Notes: generated by a model from the sequence alone, not told the origin. 64,000 nucleotides of DNA from Pseudomonas sp. ADAK18 (GCF_012935695.1 NZ_CP052859.1:971001-1035000); one strand, 5' to 3'. Positions 26,922 through 37,165 are shown, numbered from the stretch's first letter. A program made the numbers and translations.

Positions 26922-27233
26922 ATGAACGACAGCATTTACCTCAAGATTCAAGACAGCCCGCGTTTCAAGGAGCTGGTGAGTAAAAGGGAAAGATTCGCCT
27001 GGATTCTCTCGGCGATCATGCTTGGGCTGTACTCCGGATTCATCCTTCTGATTGCCTATGGGCCACAAATACTGGGGGCCAAACTGAGCCCCGGTTCGTC
27101 CATTACCTGGGGAATCCCGATCGGGGTCGGGCTGATTGTTTCAGCCTTTATCCTTACCGCTATCTATGTGCGACGTGCCAACGGCGAATTTGACGACCTG
27201 AACAATGCGATTCTCAAGGAGGCTGCGCAATGA
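26922..27233 (+). CDS. yjcH: DUF485 membrane protein (YjcH type), actP partner
   Basis: 103 aa with two predicted membrane helices (about 25-47 and 60-85): [20 protein letters not shown] and [23 protein letters not shown]485 proteins are always paired with ActP-type acetate permeases. The stop overlaps the actP ATG by 4 bp (ATGA), so the two are translationally coupled. In E. coli the order is acs-yjcH-actP; here acs is absent from the immediate neighbourhood. The leader contains AATAATAA (26888-26895), an A-rich motif of the Hfq/Crc type. Confidence 0.9.
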   Translation: MNDSIYLKIQDSPRFKELVSKRERFAWILSAIMLGLYSGFILLIAYGPQILGAKLSPGSSITWGIPIGVGLIVSAFILTAIYVRRANGEFDDLNNAILKEAAQ

Positions 27234-28888
27234 TCCGTCGTCTATTGGCAGTATTCGGCATCATGGCCTTTGCTCCCGCCGTTTGGGCGGCTGACGCATT
27301 GACCGGCGAAGTACATAAACAACCGCTGAACATCGCAGCGATCCTGATGTTCGTCGCCTTCGTCGGCGCCACCTTGTGCATTACCTACTGGGCCTCCAAG
27401 CGCAACAAATCGGCGGCCGACTACTATGCGGCCGGCGGCAAGATCACTGGTTTCCAGAACGGTTTGGCGATTGCCGGTGACTACATGTCGGCGGCGTCCT
27501 TCCTGGGGATTTCCGCGCTGGTGTTCACCTCTGGCTATGACGGCCTGATCTACTCGATCGGCTTCCTGGTGGGCTGGCCGATCATTCTGTTCCTGATCGC
27601 CGAGCGCCTGCGTAACCTGGGCAAATATACGTTTGCCGACGTGGCGTCCTATCGCCTTGGGCAAACCCAGATCCGCAGCCTGTCGGCGTGTGGTTCGCTG
27701 GTGGTGGTGGCGTTCTACCTGATCGCGCAGATGGTAGGGGCGGGCAAGCTGATCCAGCTGCTGTTCGGCCTGGATTACCATGTTGCGGTGATCCTGGTGG
27801 GTATCCTGATGTGCCTCTATGTGTTGTTCGGCGGCATGCTGGCGACCACCTGGGTGCAGATCATCAAGGCAGTACTGCTGCTGTCGGGTGCCTCGTTCAT
27901 GGCGCTGATGGTGATGAAGCACGTCAACTTTGACTTCAACATGCTGTTTGCCGAGGCGATCAAGGTTCACCCTAAAGGTGAGGCGATCATGAGCCCGGGC
28001 GGCCTGGTGAAAGATCCGATTTCGGCGTTTTCCCTTGGTCTGGCACTGATGTTCGGTACCGCCGGCCTGCCACACATCCTGATGCGCTTCTTCACCGTGA
28101 GTGATGCGAAAGAAGCCCGCAAGAGCGTGCTGTATGCCACAGGCTTCATCGGTTACTTCTACATCCTGACCTTCATCATCGGCTTCGGCGCGATTCTACT
28201 GGTGAGCACCAACCCGGCGTTCAAGGACGCTGCAGGTGCCTTGCTGGGCGGTAACAACATGGCGGCGGTGCACCTGGCCAACGCGGTGGGTGGCAGTATC
28301 TTCCTGGGCTTCATCTCGGCCGTGGCGTTTGCCACCATCCTCGCGGTGGTTGCCGGCTTGACCCTGGCCGGTGCTTCGGCGGTGTCCCATGACCTGTACG
28401 CCAGCGTGATTAAGAAGGGCAAGGCCAACGAGAAGGATGAGATTCGCGTCTCGAAGATCACCACCATCGCCCTGGCGGTGCTGGCCATTGGTCTGGGTAT
28501 CCTGTTCGAAAGCCAGAACATCGCGTTCATGGTCGGCCTGGCGTTCTCCATTGCCGCCAGCTGTAACTTCCCGGTGCTGCTGCTTTCCATGTACTGGAAA
28601 AATCTCACCACCCGCGGTGCAATGATTGGTGGCTGGTTGGGCTTGATCAGTGCCGTTGGCCTGATGATCCTGGGTCCAACCATCTGGGTATCGATCCTGC
28701 ATCATGAGAAAGCCATCTTCCCTTATGAGTACCCGGCGCTGTTCTCGATGATCATTGCGTTCGTCGGTATCTGGTTCTTCTCCATCACCGACAAGTCGGC
28801 GGCGGCAGAGAAGGAGCGTGCGCTGTACTTCCCGCAGTTTGTGCGTTCGCAGACTGGTTTGGGGGCGAGCGGGGCGGTTTCTCACTAA
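27230..28888 (+). CDS. actP: cation/acetate symporter ActP
   Basis: 552 aa, sodium:solute symporter (SSS) family with an N-terminal signal-like segment ([20 protein letters not shown]) and about 13 membrane helices. Family motifs: [40 protein letters not shown] and [15 protein letters not shown]. It takes up acetate and other short-chain carboxylates, feeding acetyl-CoA into the TCA genes encoded just downstream. It overlaps the DUF485 gene by 4 bp and ends at a strong terminator (28916-28947). Confidence 0.95.
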   Translation: MIRRLLAVFGIMAFAPAVWAADALTGEVHKQPLNIAAILMFVAFVGATLCITYWASKRNKSAADYYAAGGKITGFQNGLAIAGDYMSAASFLGISALVFTSGYDGLIYSIGFLVGWPIILFLIAERLRNLGKYTFADVASYRLGQTQIRSLSACGSLVVVAFYLIAQMVGAGKLIQLLFGLDYHVAVILVGILMCLYVLFGGMLATTWVQIIKAVLLLSGASFMALMVMKHVNFDFNMLFAEAIKVHPKGEAIMSPGGLVKDPISAFSLGLALMFGTAGLPHILMRFFTVSDAKEARKSVLYATGFIGYFYILTFIIGFGAILLVSTNPAFKDAAGALLGGNNMAAVHLANAVGGSIFLGFISAVAFATILAVVAGLTLAGASAVSHDLYASVIKKGKANEKDEIRVSKITTIALAVLAIGLGILFESQNIAFMVGLAFSIAASCNFPVLLLSMYWKNLTTRGAMIGGWLGLISAVGLMILGPTIWVSILHHEKAIFPYEYPALFSMIIAFVGIWFFSITDKSAAAEKERALYFPQFVRSQTGLGASGAVSH

Positions 28889-28915
28889 GGTTGTATCGAG
28901 GTAGCTACCTATAGA

Positions 28916-28947
28916 AATGCCCCGGTCGAGAGACCGGGGCATTTTTT
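28916..28947 (+). terminator. intrinsic terminator of actP
   Basis: AATGCCCCGGTC, loop GAGA, GACCGGGGCATT, then TTTTT. A perfect 12-bp stem with a T tract, 28 bp after the stop codon. Confidence 0.93.
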
Positions 28948-28976
28948 ATGGCTGATTAGCTGCCGGGTGAGTTTCT

Positions 28977-29070
28977 GTGGCGAGGGGGCTTGTCCCCCGT
29001 TGGAGTGCGTAGCGCTCCCAGGATTTTGGGGCCGCTGCGCAGCCCAACGGGGGACAAGCCCCCTCGCCAC
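28977..29070. repeat. second-family REP inverted pair
   Basis: GTGGCGAGGGGGCTTGTCCC at the left and its complement at the right, with an inner hairpin; the same family as 23799-23946. It sits between the convergent actP and gltA terminators. Confidence 0.85.
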
Positions 29071-29093
29071 AAATGCTCCTGGGCACAAACAAA

Positions 29094-29118
29094 TACGGCC
29101 TCCATATAGGAGGCCGTA
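29094..29118 (-). terminator. terminator of gltA
   Basis: On the minus strand TACGGCCTCC-TATAT-GGAGGCCGTA, a 10-bp stem, followed by TTTGTTTG. It begins 26 bp after the gltA stop. Confidence 0.85.
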
Positions 29119-29144
29119 CTCAATGCAATCAAGCAGCTAACTGC

Positions 29145-30434
29145 TTACTTGCGATCTTCCAGCTTGGTAATGTCACGCGACTCGTAGCCGGTGTACAGCT
29201 GGCGCGGGCGGCCAATCTTGTACGGGCTGGAGAGCATTTCTTTCCAGTGGGAGATCCAGCCCACGGTCCGCGCTAGGGCGAAGATCACGGTGAACATGCT
29301 GGTTGGAATGCCGATCGCCTTGAGGATGATCCCCGAGTAGAAGTCGACGTTCGGGTACAGCGAGCGTTCGATGAAGTACGGGTCAGTCAGGGCGATCTCT
29401 TCCAGGCGCATGGCCAGTTCGAGTTGCGGATCGTTCTTGATGCCCAGTTCTTTCAACACTTCGTCGCAGGTCTTCTTCATCACGGTGGCGCGCGGGTCGC
29501 GGTTCTTGTAGACCCGGTGACCGAAGCCCATCAACTTGAACGGATCGTTCTTGTCCTTGGCCTTGGCGATGAATTTGTCGATGTTGGACACATCGCCGAT
29601 TTCATCGAGCATGGTCAATACGGCTTCGTTCGCACCGCCGTGGGCAGGGCCCCACAGTGCGGCGATACCGGCGGCGATACAGGCGAACGGGTTGGCACCC
29701 GAAGAGCCTGCCAGGCGTACGGTAGATGTCGAGGCGTTCTGTTCGTGGTCGGCGTGGAGGATGAAGATCTTGTCCATCGCTGCGGCCAGCACCGGGCTGA
29801 TCGGTTTGATCTCGCACGGGGTGTTGAACATCATGTGCAGGAAGTTTTCCGCGTACGTCAGGTCGTTGCGCGGGTACATCATGGGTTGACCCATGGAGTA
29901 CTTGTAAACCATTGCGGCCAGGGTCGGCATCTTGGCAACCAGGCGGATCGCGGAAATTTCGCGATGCTGCGGGTTATTGATGTCCAGGGAGTCGTGATAG
30001 AAGGCCGACAGGGCGCCGACCACGCCGCACATGACGGCCATCGGGTGGGCGTCGCGACGGAAGCCGTTGAAGAAGGTCTTCAACTGCTCGTGCACCATGG
30101 TGTGGTTCTTCACGGTGCTGACAAACAGGGCTTTCTGCTCGGCTGTTGGCAATTCGCCATTAAGCAGCAGGTAGCAGGTTTCCAGGTAGTCCGACTTCTC
30201 GGCCAGTTGCTCAATCGGGTAGCCGCGATGCAGCAAAATGCCGTTATCGCCGTCGATATAGGTAATCTTCGACTCGCAAGAGGCGGTCGACATGAAGCCT
30301 GGGTCGAATGTGAAACGGCCCGTGGCCGTCAGGCCCCGTACGTCAATAACATCGGGACCAACGGTGCCGGTTAAAATGGGCAGCTCGACGGGGGCTGCGC
30401 CCTCGATGATCAACTGCGCTTTTTTGTCAGCCAT
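29145..30434 (-). CDS. gltA: citrate synthase (type II, hexameric)
   Basis: 429 aa. Condenses acetyl-CoA and oxaloacetate to citrate, the entry step of the TCA cycle. The active-site elements are all visible: [16 protein letters not shown] (His), [15 protein letters not shown] (His) and NVDFYSG (Asp). The N-terminal small beta domain and length match the NADH-sensitive Gram-negative hexameric type. The ATG at 30434 has AGGAGG 8 bp upstream. Transcribed divergently from sdhCDAB with its own sigma70-type promoter at 30493-30520. A terminator at 29094-29118 ends the message. Confidence 0.97.
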   Translation of the reverse strand: MADKKAQLIIEGAAPVELPILTGTVGPDVIDVRGLTATGRFTFDPGFMSTASCESKITYIDGDNGILLHRGYPIEQLAEKSDYLETCYLLLNGELPTAEQKALFVSTVKNHTMVHEQLKTFFNGFRRDAHPMAVMCGVVGALSAFYHDSLDINNPQHREISAIRLVAKMPTLAAMVYKYSMGQPMMYPRNDLTYAENFLHMMFNTPCEIKPISPVLAAAMDKIFILHADHEQNASTSTVRLAGSSGANPFACIAAGIAALWGPAHGGANEAVLTMLDEIGDVSNIDKFIAKAKDKNDPFKLMGFGHRVYKNRDPRATVMKKTCDEVLKELGIKNDPQLELAMRLEEIALTDPYFIERSLYPNVDFYSGIILKAIGIPTSMFTVIFALARTVGWISHWKEMLSSPYKIGRPRQLYTGYESRDITKLEDRK

Positions 30435-30492
30435 GTGGCCTCCTATTTATGCTTCAAATCATCAGACAGACCCCCCACGCAGGGCCCGCACC

Positions 30493-30520
30493 ACTATAGT
30501 GAGATAAATTCAGATGTCAA
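30493..30520 (-). promoter_or_regulatory. gltA promoter, sigma70 type
   Basis: Read on the minus strand: -35 TTGACA (30520-30515), 16-base spacer, -10 TATAGT (30498-30493). The predicted start is near 30486, giving a leader of about 50 nt. Confidence 0.75.
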
Positions 30521-30634
30521 TTTGCCTAAAGTCTTGCTCCAGAAGGCTTTAACCGTACTTTTTCCTCGAAATTGCCTGCCATTTACGCCTTTTATCCCGC
30601 CAGCGCAATCAGCTATTAGGGTGAGGAGCGCGCG
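30521..30634. other. spacer between the gltA and sdh promoters
   Basis: The 364-bp gltA-sdhC gap holds the gltA promoter at one side and the sdh promoter at the other. In this middle part I see no gene, hairpin or recognisable operator. Confidence 0.35.
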
Positions 30635-30663
30635 TTGTCATTAGTTGCCTAACTGTCTATACT
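30635..30663 (+). promoter_or_regulatory. sdhC promoter, sigma70 type
   Basis: -35 TTGTCA (30635-30640), 17-base spacer, -10 TATACT (30658-30663). Predicted start near 30670, leaving a leader of about 130 nt before sdhC. Confidence 0.75.
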
Positions 30664-30798
30664 CGGCCACCGACCGCCAAGGGCTTTTGGGCTTGCTTTC
30701 ATTGGGGGTCGCACTCCCTGGGTGGTGCTTACCTGACCAGTGCACTCCCCAACAACTTTGCCCTGATTGTTAGGGGCTCTTCAGTGTGAAAAAAAGCC

Positions 30799-31173
30799 GT
30801 GAATAGCCAACGACCTGTAAACCTAGACCTAAGGACCATCAAACTCCCCATCACCGGCGTAACGTCATTCCTGCACCGTGTTTCCGGCATCATCCTGTTT
30901 CTTGGCCTGGGCATCATGCTTTATGCATTGAGCAAATCCCTGGGTTCGGAAGAAGGGTACGCCGAGGTGAAGGCATGTCTGACCAGTCCGCTGGCCAAGT
31001 TCGTGGCGTGGGGCCTCCTGTCCGCTCTGCTGTATCACCTGGTGGCCGGTATTCGCCACTTGATCATGGACATGGGTATCGGTGAGACGCTGGAAGGCGG
31101 CAAGCTGGGCTCGAAAATCGTCATCGCCATTTCCGTGGTGTTGATCGTTCTGGCGGGAGTTTGGATATGGTAA
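30799..31173 (+). CDS. sdhC: succinate dehydrogenase cytochrome b556 subunit
   Basis: 124 aa, three membrane helices. Anchors succinate dehydrogenase in the inner membrane and contributes to haem b and quinone binding. The family motif SQRPVNLDL is at 3-11, HRVSGI at 28-33, and the haem ligand region LLYHLVAGIRHLIMD at about 75-89. The only in-frame start before the conserved part is GTG 30799, which has no good ribosome-binding site. A better one, AGGGG at 30772-30776, fits the out-of-frame GTG at 30786, whose frame reads VKKSRE and stops at 30806. From memory the P. aeruginosa protein begins MKKAVNSQRPVNLDL, which this DNA would also encode if the A7 run (30789-30795) were A6. First gene of the sdh-suc cluster. 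Confidence 0.93.
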   Translation: MNSQRPVNLDLRTIKLPITGVTSFLHRVSGIILFLGLGIMLYALSKSLGSEEGYAEVKACLTSPLAKFVAWGLLSALLYHLVAGIRHLIMDMGIGETLEGGKLGSKIVIAISVVLIVLAGVWIW

Positions 31174-31535
31174 CCAGCGTTACGAACCTGTCGCGTTCGG
31201 GCCTCTATGACTGGATGGCGCAACGTGTGTCTGCGGTTGTTCTCGCGGCTTATTTCATTTTCCTGATCGGGTACCTCGCTGCGAACCCTGGCATTGGCTA
31301 CGCCCAATGGCATGGCCTGTTCGCTCACAACGGGATGCGTATCTTCAGTCTGCTGGCCCTTGTAGCCCTGGGCGCTCACGCCTGGGTTGGCATGTGGACC
31401 ATCGCGACCGACTACCTGACGCCGATGGCGCTGGGCAAGTCCGCGACTGCAGTACGTTTTCTCTTCCAGGCAGTATGCGGCGTCGCGATGTTCGCTTACT
31501 TCGTCTGGGGTGTGCAGATTCTTTGGGGTATCTGA
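31167..31535 (+). CDS. sdhD: succinate dehydrogenase membrane anchor subunit
   Basis: 122 aa, three membrane helices. With SdhC it forms the quinone-reducing membrane domain of complex II. Conserved parts: YDWMAQRVSAVVLAAYFIFL and LLALVALGAHAWVGMWTIATDYL; the histidine in GAHAWVG is the likely haem ligand region. The ATG at 31167 (GGCGGGAG upstream) is chosen over a TTG two codons earlier. It overlaps the 3' end of sdhC by 7 bp, indicating coupling. Confidence 0.94.
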   Translation: MVTSVTNLSRSGLYDWMAQRVSAVVLAAYFIFLIGYLAANPGIGYAQWHGLFAHNGMRIFSLLALVALGAHAWVGMWTIATDYLTPMALGKSATAVRFLFQAVCGVAMFAYFVWGVQILWGI

Positions 31536-31538
31536 TTC

Positions 31539-33314
31539 ATGGCTAACACAGTTAATACGCTTTCATTCGACGCCATCATCATTGGCGGCGGCGGTGCCGG
31601 CATGCGCGCTGCGCTGCAACTGGCCCAGGGCGGTCACAAGACTGCCGTGATCACCAAGGTGTTCCCGACCCGTTCCCACACCGTTTCGGCCCAGGGTGGC
31701 ATCACTTGCGCCATCGCCTCCGCCGATCCAAACGATGACTGGCGCTGGCACATGTACGATACCGTCAAGGGTTCCGACTATATCGGTGACCAGGACGCTA
31801 TCGAATACATGTGCTCCGTAGGCCCGGAAGCGGTCTTCGAGCTGGAACACATGGGTCTGCCGTTCTCCCGTACCGAACAGGGCCGTATCTACCAGCGTCC
31901 GTTCGGCGGTCAGTCGAAAGACTTCGGTAAGGGTGGCCAGGCCGCTCGTACCTGCGCCGCAGCCGACCGTACCGGTCACGCGCTGCTGCACACCCTGTAC
32001 CAGGCCAACCTCAAGGCCGGTACCGTATTCCTCAACGAATACTACGGTGTTGACTTGGTCAAGAACGAAGACGGCGCCTTTGTCGGCATGATCGTCATCT
32101 GTATCGAAACCGGCGAAACCTCCTATGTACGTGCCAACGCCACTGTATTGGCGACCGGCGGTGCAGGCCGTATCTACTCGTCCACCACCAACGCCCTGAT
32201 CAACACCGGTGACGGTATCGGCATGGCCCTGCGTGCAGGCGTTCCGGTACAAGACATCGAAATGTGGCAGTTCCACCCGACCGGTATCGCCGGCGCCGGT
32301 GTGCTGGTTACCGAAGGTTGCCGTGGTGAAGGTGGTTACCTGATCAACAAGAACGGCGAGCGTTTCATGGAGCGTTATGCTCCGAACGCCAAAGACCTTG
32401 CCGGTCGTGACGTTGTAGCCCGTTCCATGGTTAAAGAGATCATCGCCGGTAACGGCTGTGGTCCTGATGGCGACCACGTGATGCTGAAGCTCGATCACCT
32501 TGGTGAAGAAGTGCTGCATAGCCGTCTGCCAGGCATCATGGAGCTGTCCAAGACATTTGCTCACGTTGACCCAGCTGTTGCGCCGATTCCGGTTGTTCCA
32601 ACTTGCCACTATATGATGGGCGGCGTTGCCACCAATATTCATGGCCAGGCGATCACCCAGGACGCCGAAGGCGTTGACCAGATCATCCCAGGTCTGTTCG
32701 CAGTAGGTGAAGTGGCGTGCGTATCGGTTCACGGTGCCAACCGTCTGGGCGGCAACTCGCTGCTCGACCTGGTGGTATTCGGTCGTGCCGCCGGCCTGTT
32801 CCTGGAACAGACCTTGAAGGAAGGCGTTGATTACGCCCGTCCACGCCAGTCCGACATCGACGCTGCCCTGGCGCGTCTGGATGGCCTGAACTCGCGTACC
32901 GACGGCGAAGACGTCGCTTCCCTGCGCAAAGAACTGCAAAGCTGCATGCAGAACTACTTCGGTGTGTTCCGTACCGGCGAATACATGCAGAAAGGTATTG
33001 CCCAACTGGCTGACCTGCGTAAGCGCATTGCCAACGTCAAGATCAACGATAAGAGCCAGGCGTTCAACACCGCTCGTATCGAAGCCCTTGAGCTGCAAAA
33101 CCTGCTGGAAGTGGCTGAAGCAACTGCCATCGCCGCAGAAGTTCGCAAAGAGTCCCGCGGCGCTCACGCCCGTGAAGACTTCGAAGAGCGCGACGACGTC
33201 AACTGGCTGTGCCACACCCTGTACTTCCCTGGTGACAAGCGCGTGGCCAAGCGTGCCGTGAACTTCTCGCCAAAAACAGTCCCGACCTTTGAACCAATGA
33301 TTCGGACTTATTAA
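31539..33314 (+). CDS. sdhA: succinate dehydrogenase flavoprotein subunit
   Basis: 591 aa. Oxidises succinate to fumarate on covalently bound FAD; a peripheral subunit on the cytoplasmic face of the inner membrane. FAD-binding motif [19 protein letters not shown] at the N-terminus, FAD-linked histidine in [11 protein letters not shown] near 45, active-site segments [20 protein letters not shown] and [20 protein letters not shown]. Starts 3 bp after the sdhD stop. Codon choice is strongly biased to C-ending and T-ending preferred codons, as expected for a highly expressed gene. Confidence 0.97.
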   Translation: MANTVNTLSFDAIIIGGGGAGMRAALQLAQGGHKTAVITKVFPTRSHTVSAQGGITCAIASADPNDDWRWHMYDTVKGSDYIGDQDAIEYMCSVGPEAVFELEHMGLPFSRTEQGRIYQRPFGGQSKDFGKGGQAARTCAAADRTGHALLHTLYQANLKAGTVFLNEYYGVDLVKNEDGAFVGMIVICIETGETSYVRANATVLATGGAGRIYSSTTNALINTGDGIGMALRAGVPVQDIEMWQFHPTGIAGAGVLVTEGCRGEGGYLINKNGERFMERYAPNAKDLAGRDVVARSMVKEIIAGNGCGPDGDHVMLKLDHLGEEVLHSRLPGIMELSKTFAHVDPAVAPIPVVPTCHYMMGGVATNIHGQAITQDAEGVDQIIPGLFAVGEVACVSVHGANRLGGNSLLDLVVFGRAAGLFLEQTLKEGVDYARPRQSDIDAALARLDGLNSRTDGEDVASLRKELQSCMQNYFGVFRTGEYMQKGIAQLADLRKRIANVKINDKSQAFNTARIEALELQNLLEVAEATAIAAEVRKESRGAHAREDFEERDDVNWLCHTLYFPGDKRVAKRAVNFSPKTVPTFEPMIRTY

Positions 33315-33325
33315 GGGTGGCCGAT

Positions 33326-34030
33326 ATGTTGAAAGTCAGTGTTTATCGCTACAACCCTGATCAGGACGCCGCGCCGTTCATGCAGGAATTCCAGGTCAAT
33401 ACCGGTGGTAAAGACCTGATGGTCCTGGACGTACTGGCCCTGGTCAAAGAGCAGGACGAAGGTTTCTCCTATCGTCGCTCTTGCCGTGAAGGTGTCTGCG
33501 GTTCCGACGGCATGAACATCAACGGCAAAAACGGCCTGGCGTGCATCACGCCGCTGTCCGCCGTGGTCAAGGGCAACAAGCTGATCGTTCGTCCACTGCC
33601 AGGTTTGCCGGTTATCCGTGACCTGGTCGTCGATATGAGCATCTTCTACAAGCAATACGAGAAGGTTAAGCCATTCCTGCAGAACGACACGCCGGCTCCG
33701 GCCATCGAACGTCTGCAGACCCCGGAAGAACGCGAAAAGCTCGACGGTCTGTACGAGTGCATCCTGTGCGCTTGTTGCTCGACTTCCTGCCCATCGTTCT
33801 GGTGGAACCCGGACAAATTCCTGGGTCCAGCTGCCCTGCTGCAAGCGTACCGCTTCCTGGCAGACAGCCGTGACACCAAGACGGCCGAGCGTCTGGCTTC
33901 ACTGGATGACCCGTTCAGCGTATTCCGCTGCCGTGGGATCATGAACTGCGTCAACGTATGTCCTAAAGGCCTGAACCCGACTAAGGCCATTGGTCACGTA
34001 CGTAGCATGCTGCTGCAAAGCGGCGTGTAA
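33326..34030 (+). CDS. sdhB: succinate dehydrogenase iron-sulfur subunit
   Basis: 234 aa. Passes electrons from SdhA to the quinone site. [2Fe-2S] cluster cysteines in SCREGVCGSDGMNINGKNGL; [4Fe-4S] and [3Fe-4S] clusters in CILCACCSTSCPS and CRGIMNCVNVCPKGLNP. I chose ATG 33326 (MLKVSVYRYNPDQD) because AAGGG lies 8 bases before it; a GTG three codons upstream is also open. It starts 11 bp after sdhA. Confidence 0.96.
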   Translation: MLKVSVYRYNPDQDAAPFMQEFQVNTGGKDLMVLDVLALVKEQDEGFSYRRSCREGVCGSDGMNINGKNGLACITPLSAVVKGNKLIVRPLPGLPVIRDLVVDMSIFYKQYEKVKPFLQNDTPAPAIERLQTPEEREKLDGLYECILCACCSTSCPSFWWNPDKFLGPAALLQAYRFLADSRDTKTAERLASLDDPFSVFRCRGIMNCVNVCPKGLNPTKAIGHVRSMLLQSGV

Positions 34031-34289
34031 CTGACGTTGTAGCAAAGCAGAACCGTTGTGCCCGTAGATGCTGCGGCGCAGGCTTCAACCGGCGCCGTAG
34101 TTTTAACCTGAGCAGCGACTTACAAAGCGCGGCTCTTATTTTGAAGAAATGAGACAAGCAGGGGCATCCGGGTTGGTACCCGGACTATCAGCGTGATCCT
34201 AAGTGGCTTGTTTTGGTCGCTGCACTCGGACTTTGCAAGCAGACTCGGTGTCTTCGCCGGTGGTGTCCCCTAACCGAGGGTGACCAAGC
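34031..34289. other. 259-bp sdhB-sucA gap with a hairpin
   Basis: No ORF is supported. TCCGGGT-TGGT-ACCCGGA forms a 7-bp stem near 34168-34185, with no T tract. ACTCGG occurs twice near 34226 and 34244. GAGGG at 34276-34280 is the sucA ribosome-binding site. An internal promoter for sucA could lie here, but I cannot point to one. Confidence 0.4.
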
Positions 34290-37121
34290 ATGCAAGAAAG
34301 CGTGATGCAGCGCATGTGGAACAGCGGCTATCTTTCAGGTGGTAACGCTGCCTATGTGGAAGAGCTTTATGAGCTCTACCTGCACGACCCTAACGCTGTG
34401 CCAGAAGAATGGCGCACCAAATTTCAGACGTTGCCCGCTGACGGCAACGCTGCCACCGATGTATCGCACGCTACAATTCGCGATCAGTTCGTGCTGCTGG
34501 CAAAGAACCAGCGCCGCGCCCAACCGGTTTCCGCCGCAAGCGTGAGCAGTGAGCACGAGAAGAAGCAAGTTGAAGTATTGCGACTGATCCAGGCCTACCG
34601 TATGCGTGGCCACCAGGCAGCCCAGCTTGACCCGCTGGGGCTGTGGCAGCGTCCTGCACCTGCAGACCTGTCGATCAATCATTACGGCTTGACCAATGCC
34701 GATCTTGATACGACCTTCCGTGCCGGCGACCTGTTCATCGGCAAAGAGGAAGCGAGCCTACGCGAAATTCACGAAGTGTTGCAGCAGACATATTGCCGCA
34801 CCATCGGCGCTGAATTTACGCATATCACCGATTCCGAGCAGCGCCACTGGTTCCAGCATCGTCTGGAAGGCGTGCGTGGCCGTCCGGTATTGTCTGCCGA
34901 TGTGCGCAGCCACTTGCTCGAGCGCGTGACCGCAGCGGAAGGCCTGGAAAAATACCTGGGTACCAAATACCCAGGCACCAAGCGTTTCGGCCTGGAAGGC
35001 GGCGAGAGTCTGATTCCGATGCTCGACGAGCTGATCCAGCGTTCCGGCTCCTACGGTACCAAGGAAATCGTCATCGGCATGGCCCACCGCGGTCGTCTGA
35101 ACGTACTGGTCAACACCTTCGGTAAAAACCCGCGCGACCTGTTCGACGAGTTCGAAGGCAAGAAGAAGGTCGAACTGGGTTCCGGTGACGTTAAATATCA
35201 CCAGGGCTTCTCGTCCAACGTCATGACTGTAGGCGGCGAAGTCCACCTGGCCATGGCGTTCAACCCGTCCCACCTGGAAATCGTTTCTCCAGTGGTCGAG
35301 GGTTCGGTGCGTGCCCGTCAGGATCGTCGTAACGATCTGACCGGTGAAAAAGTGCTGCCGATTTCCATCCACGGTGACGCGGCATTTGCCGGTCAAGGCG
35401 TGGTCATGGAAACCTTCCAGATGTCGCAGACTCGCGGCTTCAAGACCGGCGGTACGGTTCACATCGTCATCAACAACCAGGTTGGCTTCACCATCAGCAA
35501 CCCGGAAGACTCGCGTTCGACCGAGTACGCCACCGACGTCGCTAAAATGATCCAGGCGCCGATCCTCCATGTGAATGGTGATGATCCGGAAGCCGTATTG
35601 TTCGTGACTCAGTTGGCTATCGACTACCGCATGCAGTTCAAGCGTGACGTCGTGATCGACCTGGTCTGCTACCGTCGCCGCGGCCACAACGAAGCGGACG
35701 AGCCGAGCGGCACCCAGCCGTTGATGTACCAGCAGATCACCAAGCAGCGCACCACCCGTGAGCTGTACGCTGAAAGCCTGATCAAGTCCGGTGTAGTGGA
35801 CGAGGCACGCGTTCAAGCGAAGATCGACGAGTACCGCAACGCGCTGGACAACGGTCTGCACGTAGTGAAAAGCCTGGTCAAGGAACCGAACAAAGAGCTG
35901 TTCGTTGACTGGCGTCCGTACCTGGGCCACGCCTGGACTGCGCGCCACGACACCACCTTTGATCTGAAGACCTTGCAGGAACTGTCTGCCAAACTGCTGG
36001 AAATTCCAGATGGTTTCGTGGTGCAGCGCCAGGTTGCGAAGATCTACGAAGACCGTCAGAAAATGCAAGCCGGCGGCCTGCCGATCAACTGGGGTTATGC
36101 CGAAACCATGGCATACGCGACCCTGGCGTTCGAAGGTCACCCGATCCGCATGACCGGCCAGGATATTGGCCGTGGTACGTTCTCGCACCGTCACGCGGTA
36201 TTGCACAACCAGAAAGACGCGGGCACCTACATCCCGTTGCAACACCTGTACAAGGGCCAGCCACGTTTCGACCTGTACGATTCGTTCCTGTCCGAAGAAG
36301 CCGTATTGGCGTTCGAATACGGTTACTCGACCACCACGCCTGAGGCGCTGGTGATCTGGGAAGCCCAGTTCGGCGACTTCGCCAACGGTGCGCAGGTGGT
36401 TATCGACCAATTCATCACCAGCGGTGAGCACAAGTGGGGCCGTCTGTGCGGTCTGACCATGTTGCTGCCTCACGGTTATGAAGGTCAGGGGCCGGAGCAC
36501 TCCTCGGCCCGTCTGGAGCGTTACCTGCAGCTGTGCGCCGAGCACAACATTCAGGTGTGCGTGCCGACTACCCCGGCCCAGATCTACCACTTGCTGCGTC
36601 GCCAGGTGATTCGTCCCCTGCGCAAGCCACTGGTAGTCCTGACTCCGAAATCGCTGTTGCGTCACAAATTGGCCATCTCGACCCTGGAAGATCTGGCTGA
36701 AGGTTCGTTCCAGACCGTTATTCCGGAAATCGATGCGCTTGACCCGAAAAAGGTCACCCGTCTCGTGCTGTGTAGCGGCAAGGTCTACTACGACCTGCTG
36801 GAAAAACGCCGTGCCGAAGGTCGTGACGACATCGCCATCGTGCGTCTTGAGCAGCTGTACCCATTCCCTGAGGACGACTTGATTGAAGTCCTGGCTCCTT
36901 ATTCCAACCTCAAACACATCGTTTGGTGTCAGGAAGAGCCAATGAACCAGGGTGCCTGGTACTGCAGCCAGCATCACATGCGCCGCATCGTGGGTGGTCA
37001 CAACAAGTCTCTCGTACTTGAGTACGCGGGCCGTGACGCCTCTGCTGCACCTGCTTGTGGTTATGCATCGATGCACGCCGAACAGCAGGAAAAACTGCTG
37101 AAAGATGCTTTCACTGTTTAA
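34290..37121 (+). CDS. sucA: 2-oxoglutarate dehydrogenase E1 component
   Basis: 943 aa, thiamine-diphosphate decarboxylase subunit of the 2-oxoglutarate dehydrogenase complex. Conserved parts: N-terminal SGGNAAYVEELYELYLHDP (E2-binding region), GMAHRGRLNVLVNTFGKNPR, IHGDAAFAGQGVVMETFQMS, HVNGDDPEAVLFVTQLA with VCYRRRGHNEADEP (cofactor site), and RGTFSHRHAVLHNQ. Length matches the E. coli and P. aeruginosa proteins. It uses GAGGG at 34276. Followed 44 bp later by sucB. Confidence 0.97.
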   Translation: MQESVMQRMWNSGYLSGGNAAYVEELYELYLHDPNAVPEEWRTKFQTLPADGNAATDVSHATIRDQFVLLAKNQRRAQPVSAASVSSEHEKKQVEVLRLIQAYRMRGHQAAQLDPLGLWQRPAPADLSINHYGLTNADLDTTFRAGDLFIGKEEASLREIHEVLQQTYCRTIGAEFTHITDSEQRHWFQHRLEGVRGRPVLSADVRSHLLERVTAAEGLEKYLGTKYPGTKRFGLEGGESLIPMLDELIQRSGSYGTKEIVIGMAHRGRLNVLVNTFGKNPRDLFDEFEGKKKVELGSGDVKYHQGFSSNVMTVGGEVHLAMAFNPSHLEIVSPVVEGSVRARQDRRNDLTGEKVLPISIHGDAAFAGQGVVMETFQMSQTRGFKTGGTVHIVINNQVGFTISNPEDSRSTEYATDVAKMIQAPILHVNGDDPEAVLFVTQLAIDYRMQFKRDVVIDLVCYRRRGHNEADEPSGTQPLMYQQITKQRTTRELYAESLIKSGVVDEARVQAKIDEYRNALDNGLHVVKSLVKEPNKELFVDWRPYLGHAWTARHDTTFDLKTLQELSAKLLEIPDGFVVQRQVAKIYEDRQKMQAGGLPINWGYAETMAYATLAFEGHPIRMTGQDIGRGTFSHRHAVLHNQKDAGTYIPLQHLYKGQPRFDLYDSFLSEEAVLAFEYGYSTTTPEALVIWEAQFGDFANGAQVVIDQFITSGEHKWGRLCGLTMLLPHGYEGQGPEHSSARLERYLQLCAEHNIQVCVPTTPAQIYHLLRRQVIRPLRKPLVVLTPKSLLRHKLAISTLEDLAEGSFQTVIPEIDALDPKKVTRLVLCSGKVYYDLLEKRRAEGRDDIAIVRLEQLYPFPEDDLIEVLAPYSNLKHIVWCQEEPMNQGAWYCSQHHMRRIVGGHNKSLVLEYAGRDASAAPACGYASMHAEQQEKLLKDAFTV

Positions 37122-37165
37122 CGCCTTCGCGCTGACTGAAACCGAATTTTAAGGACCTACAGACA

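Noticed and set aside
31563..37076. Very long minus-strand frames opposite sdhA and sucA (550 and 772 codons)
   Set aside because: Shadows of highly expressed, GC-biased genes: no family motifs, no ribosome-binding sites, and the plus strand carries unmistakable conserved enzymes.
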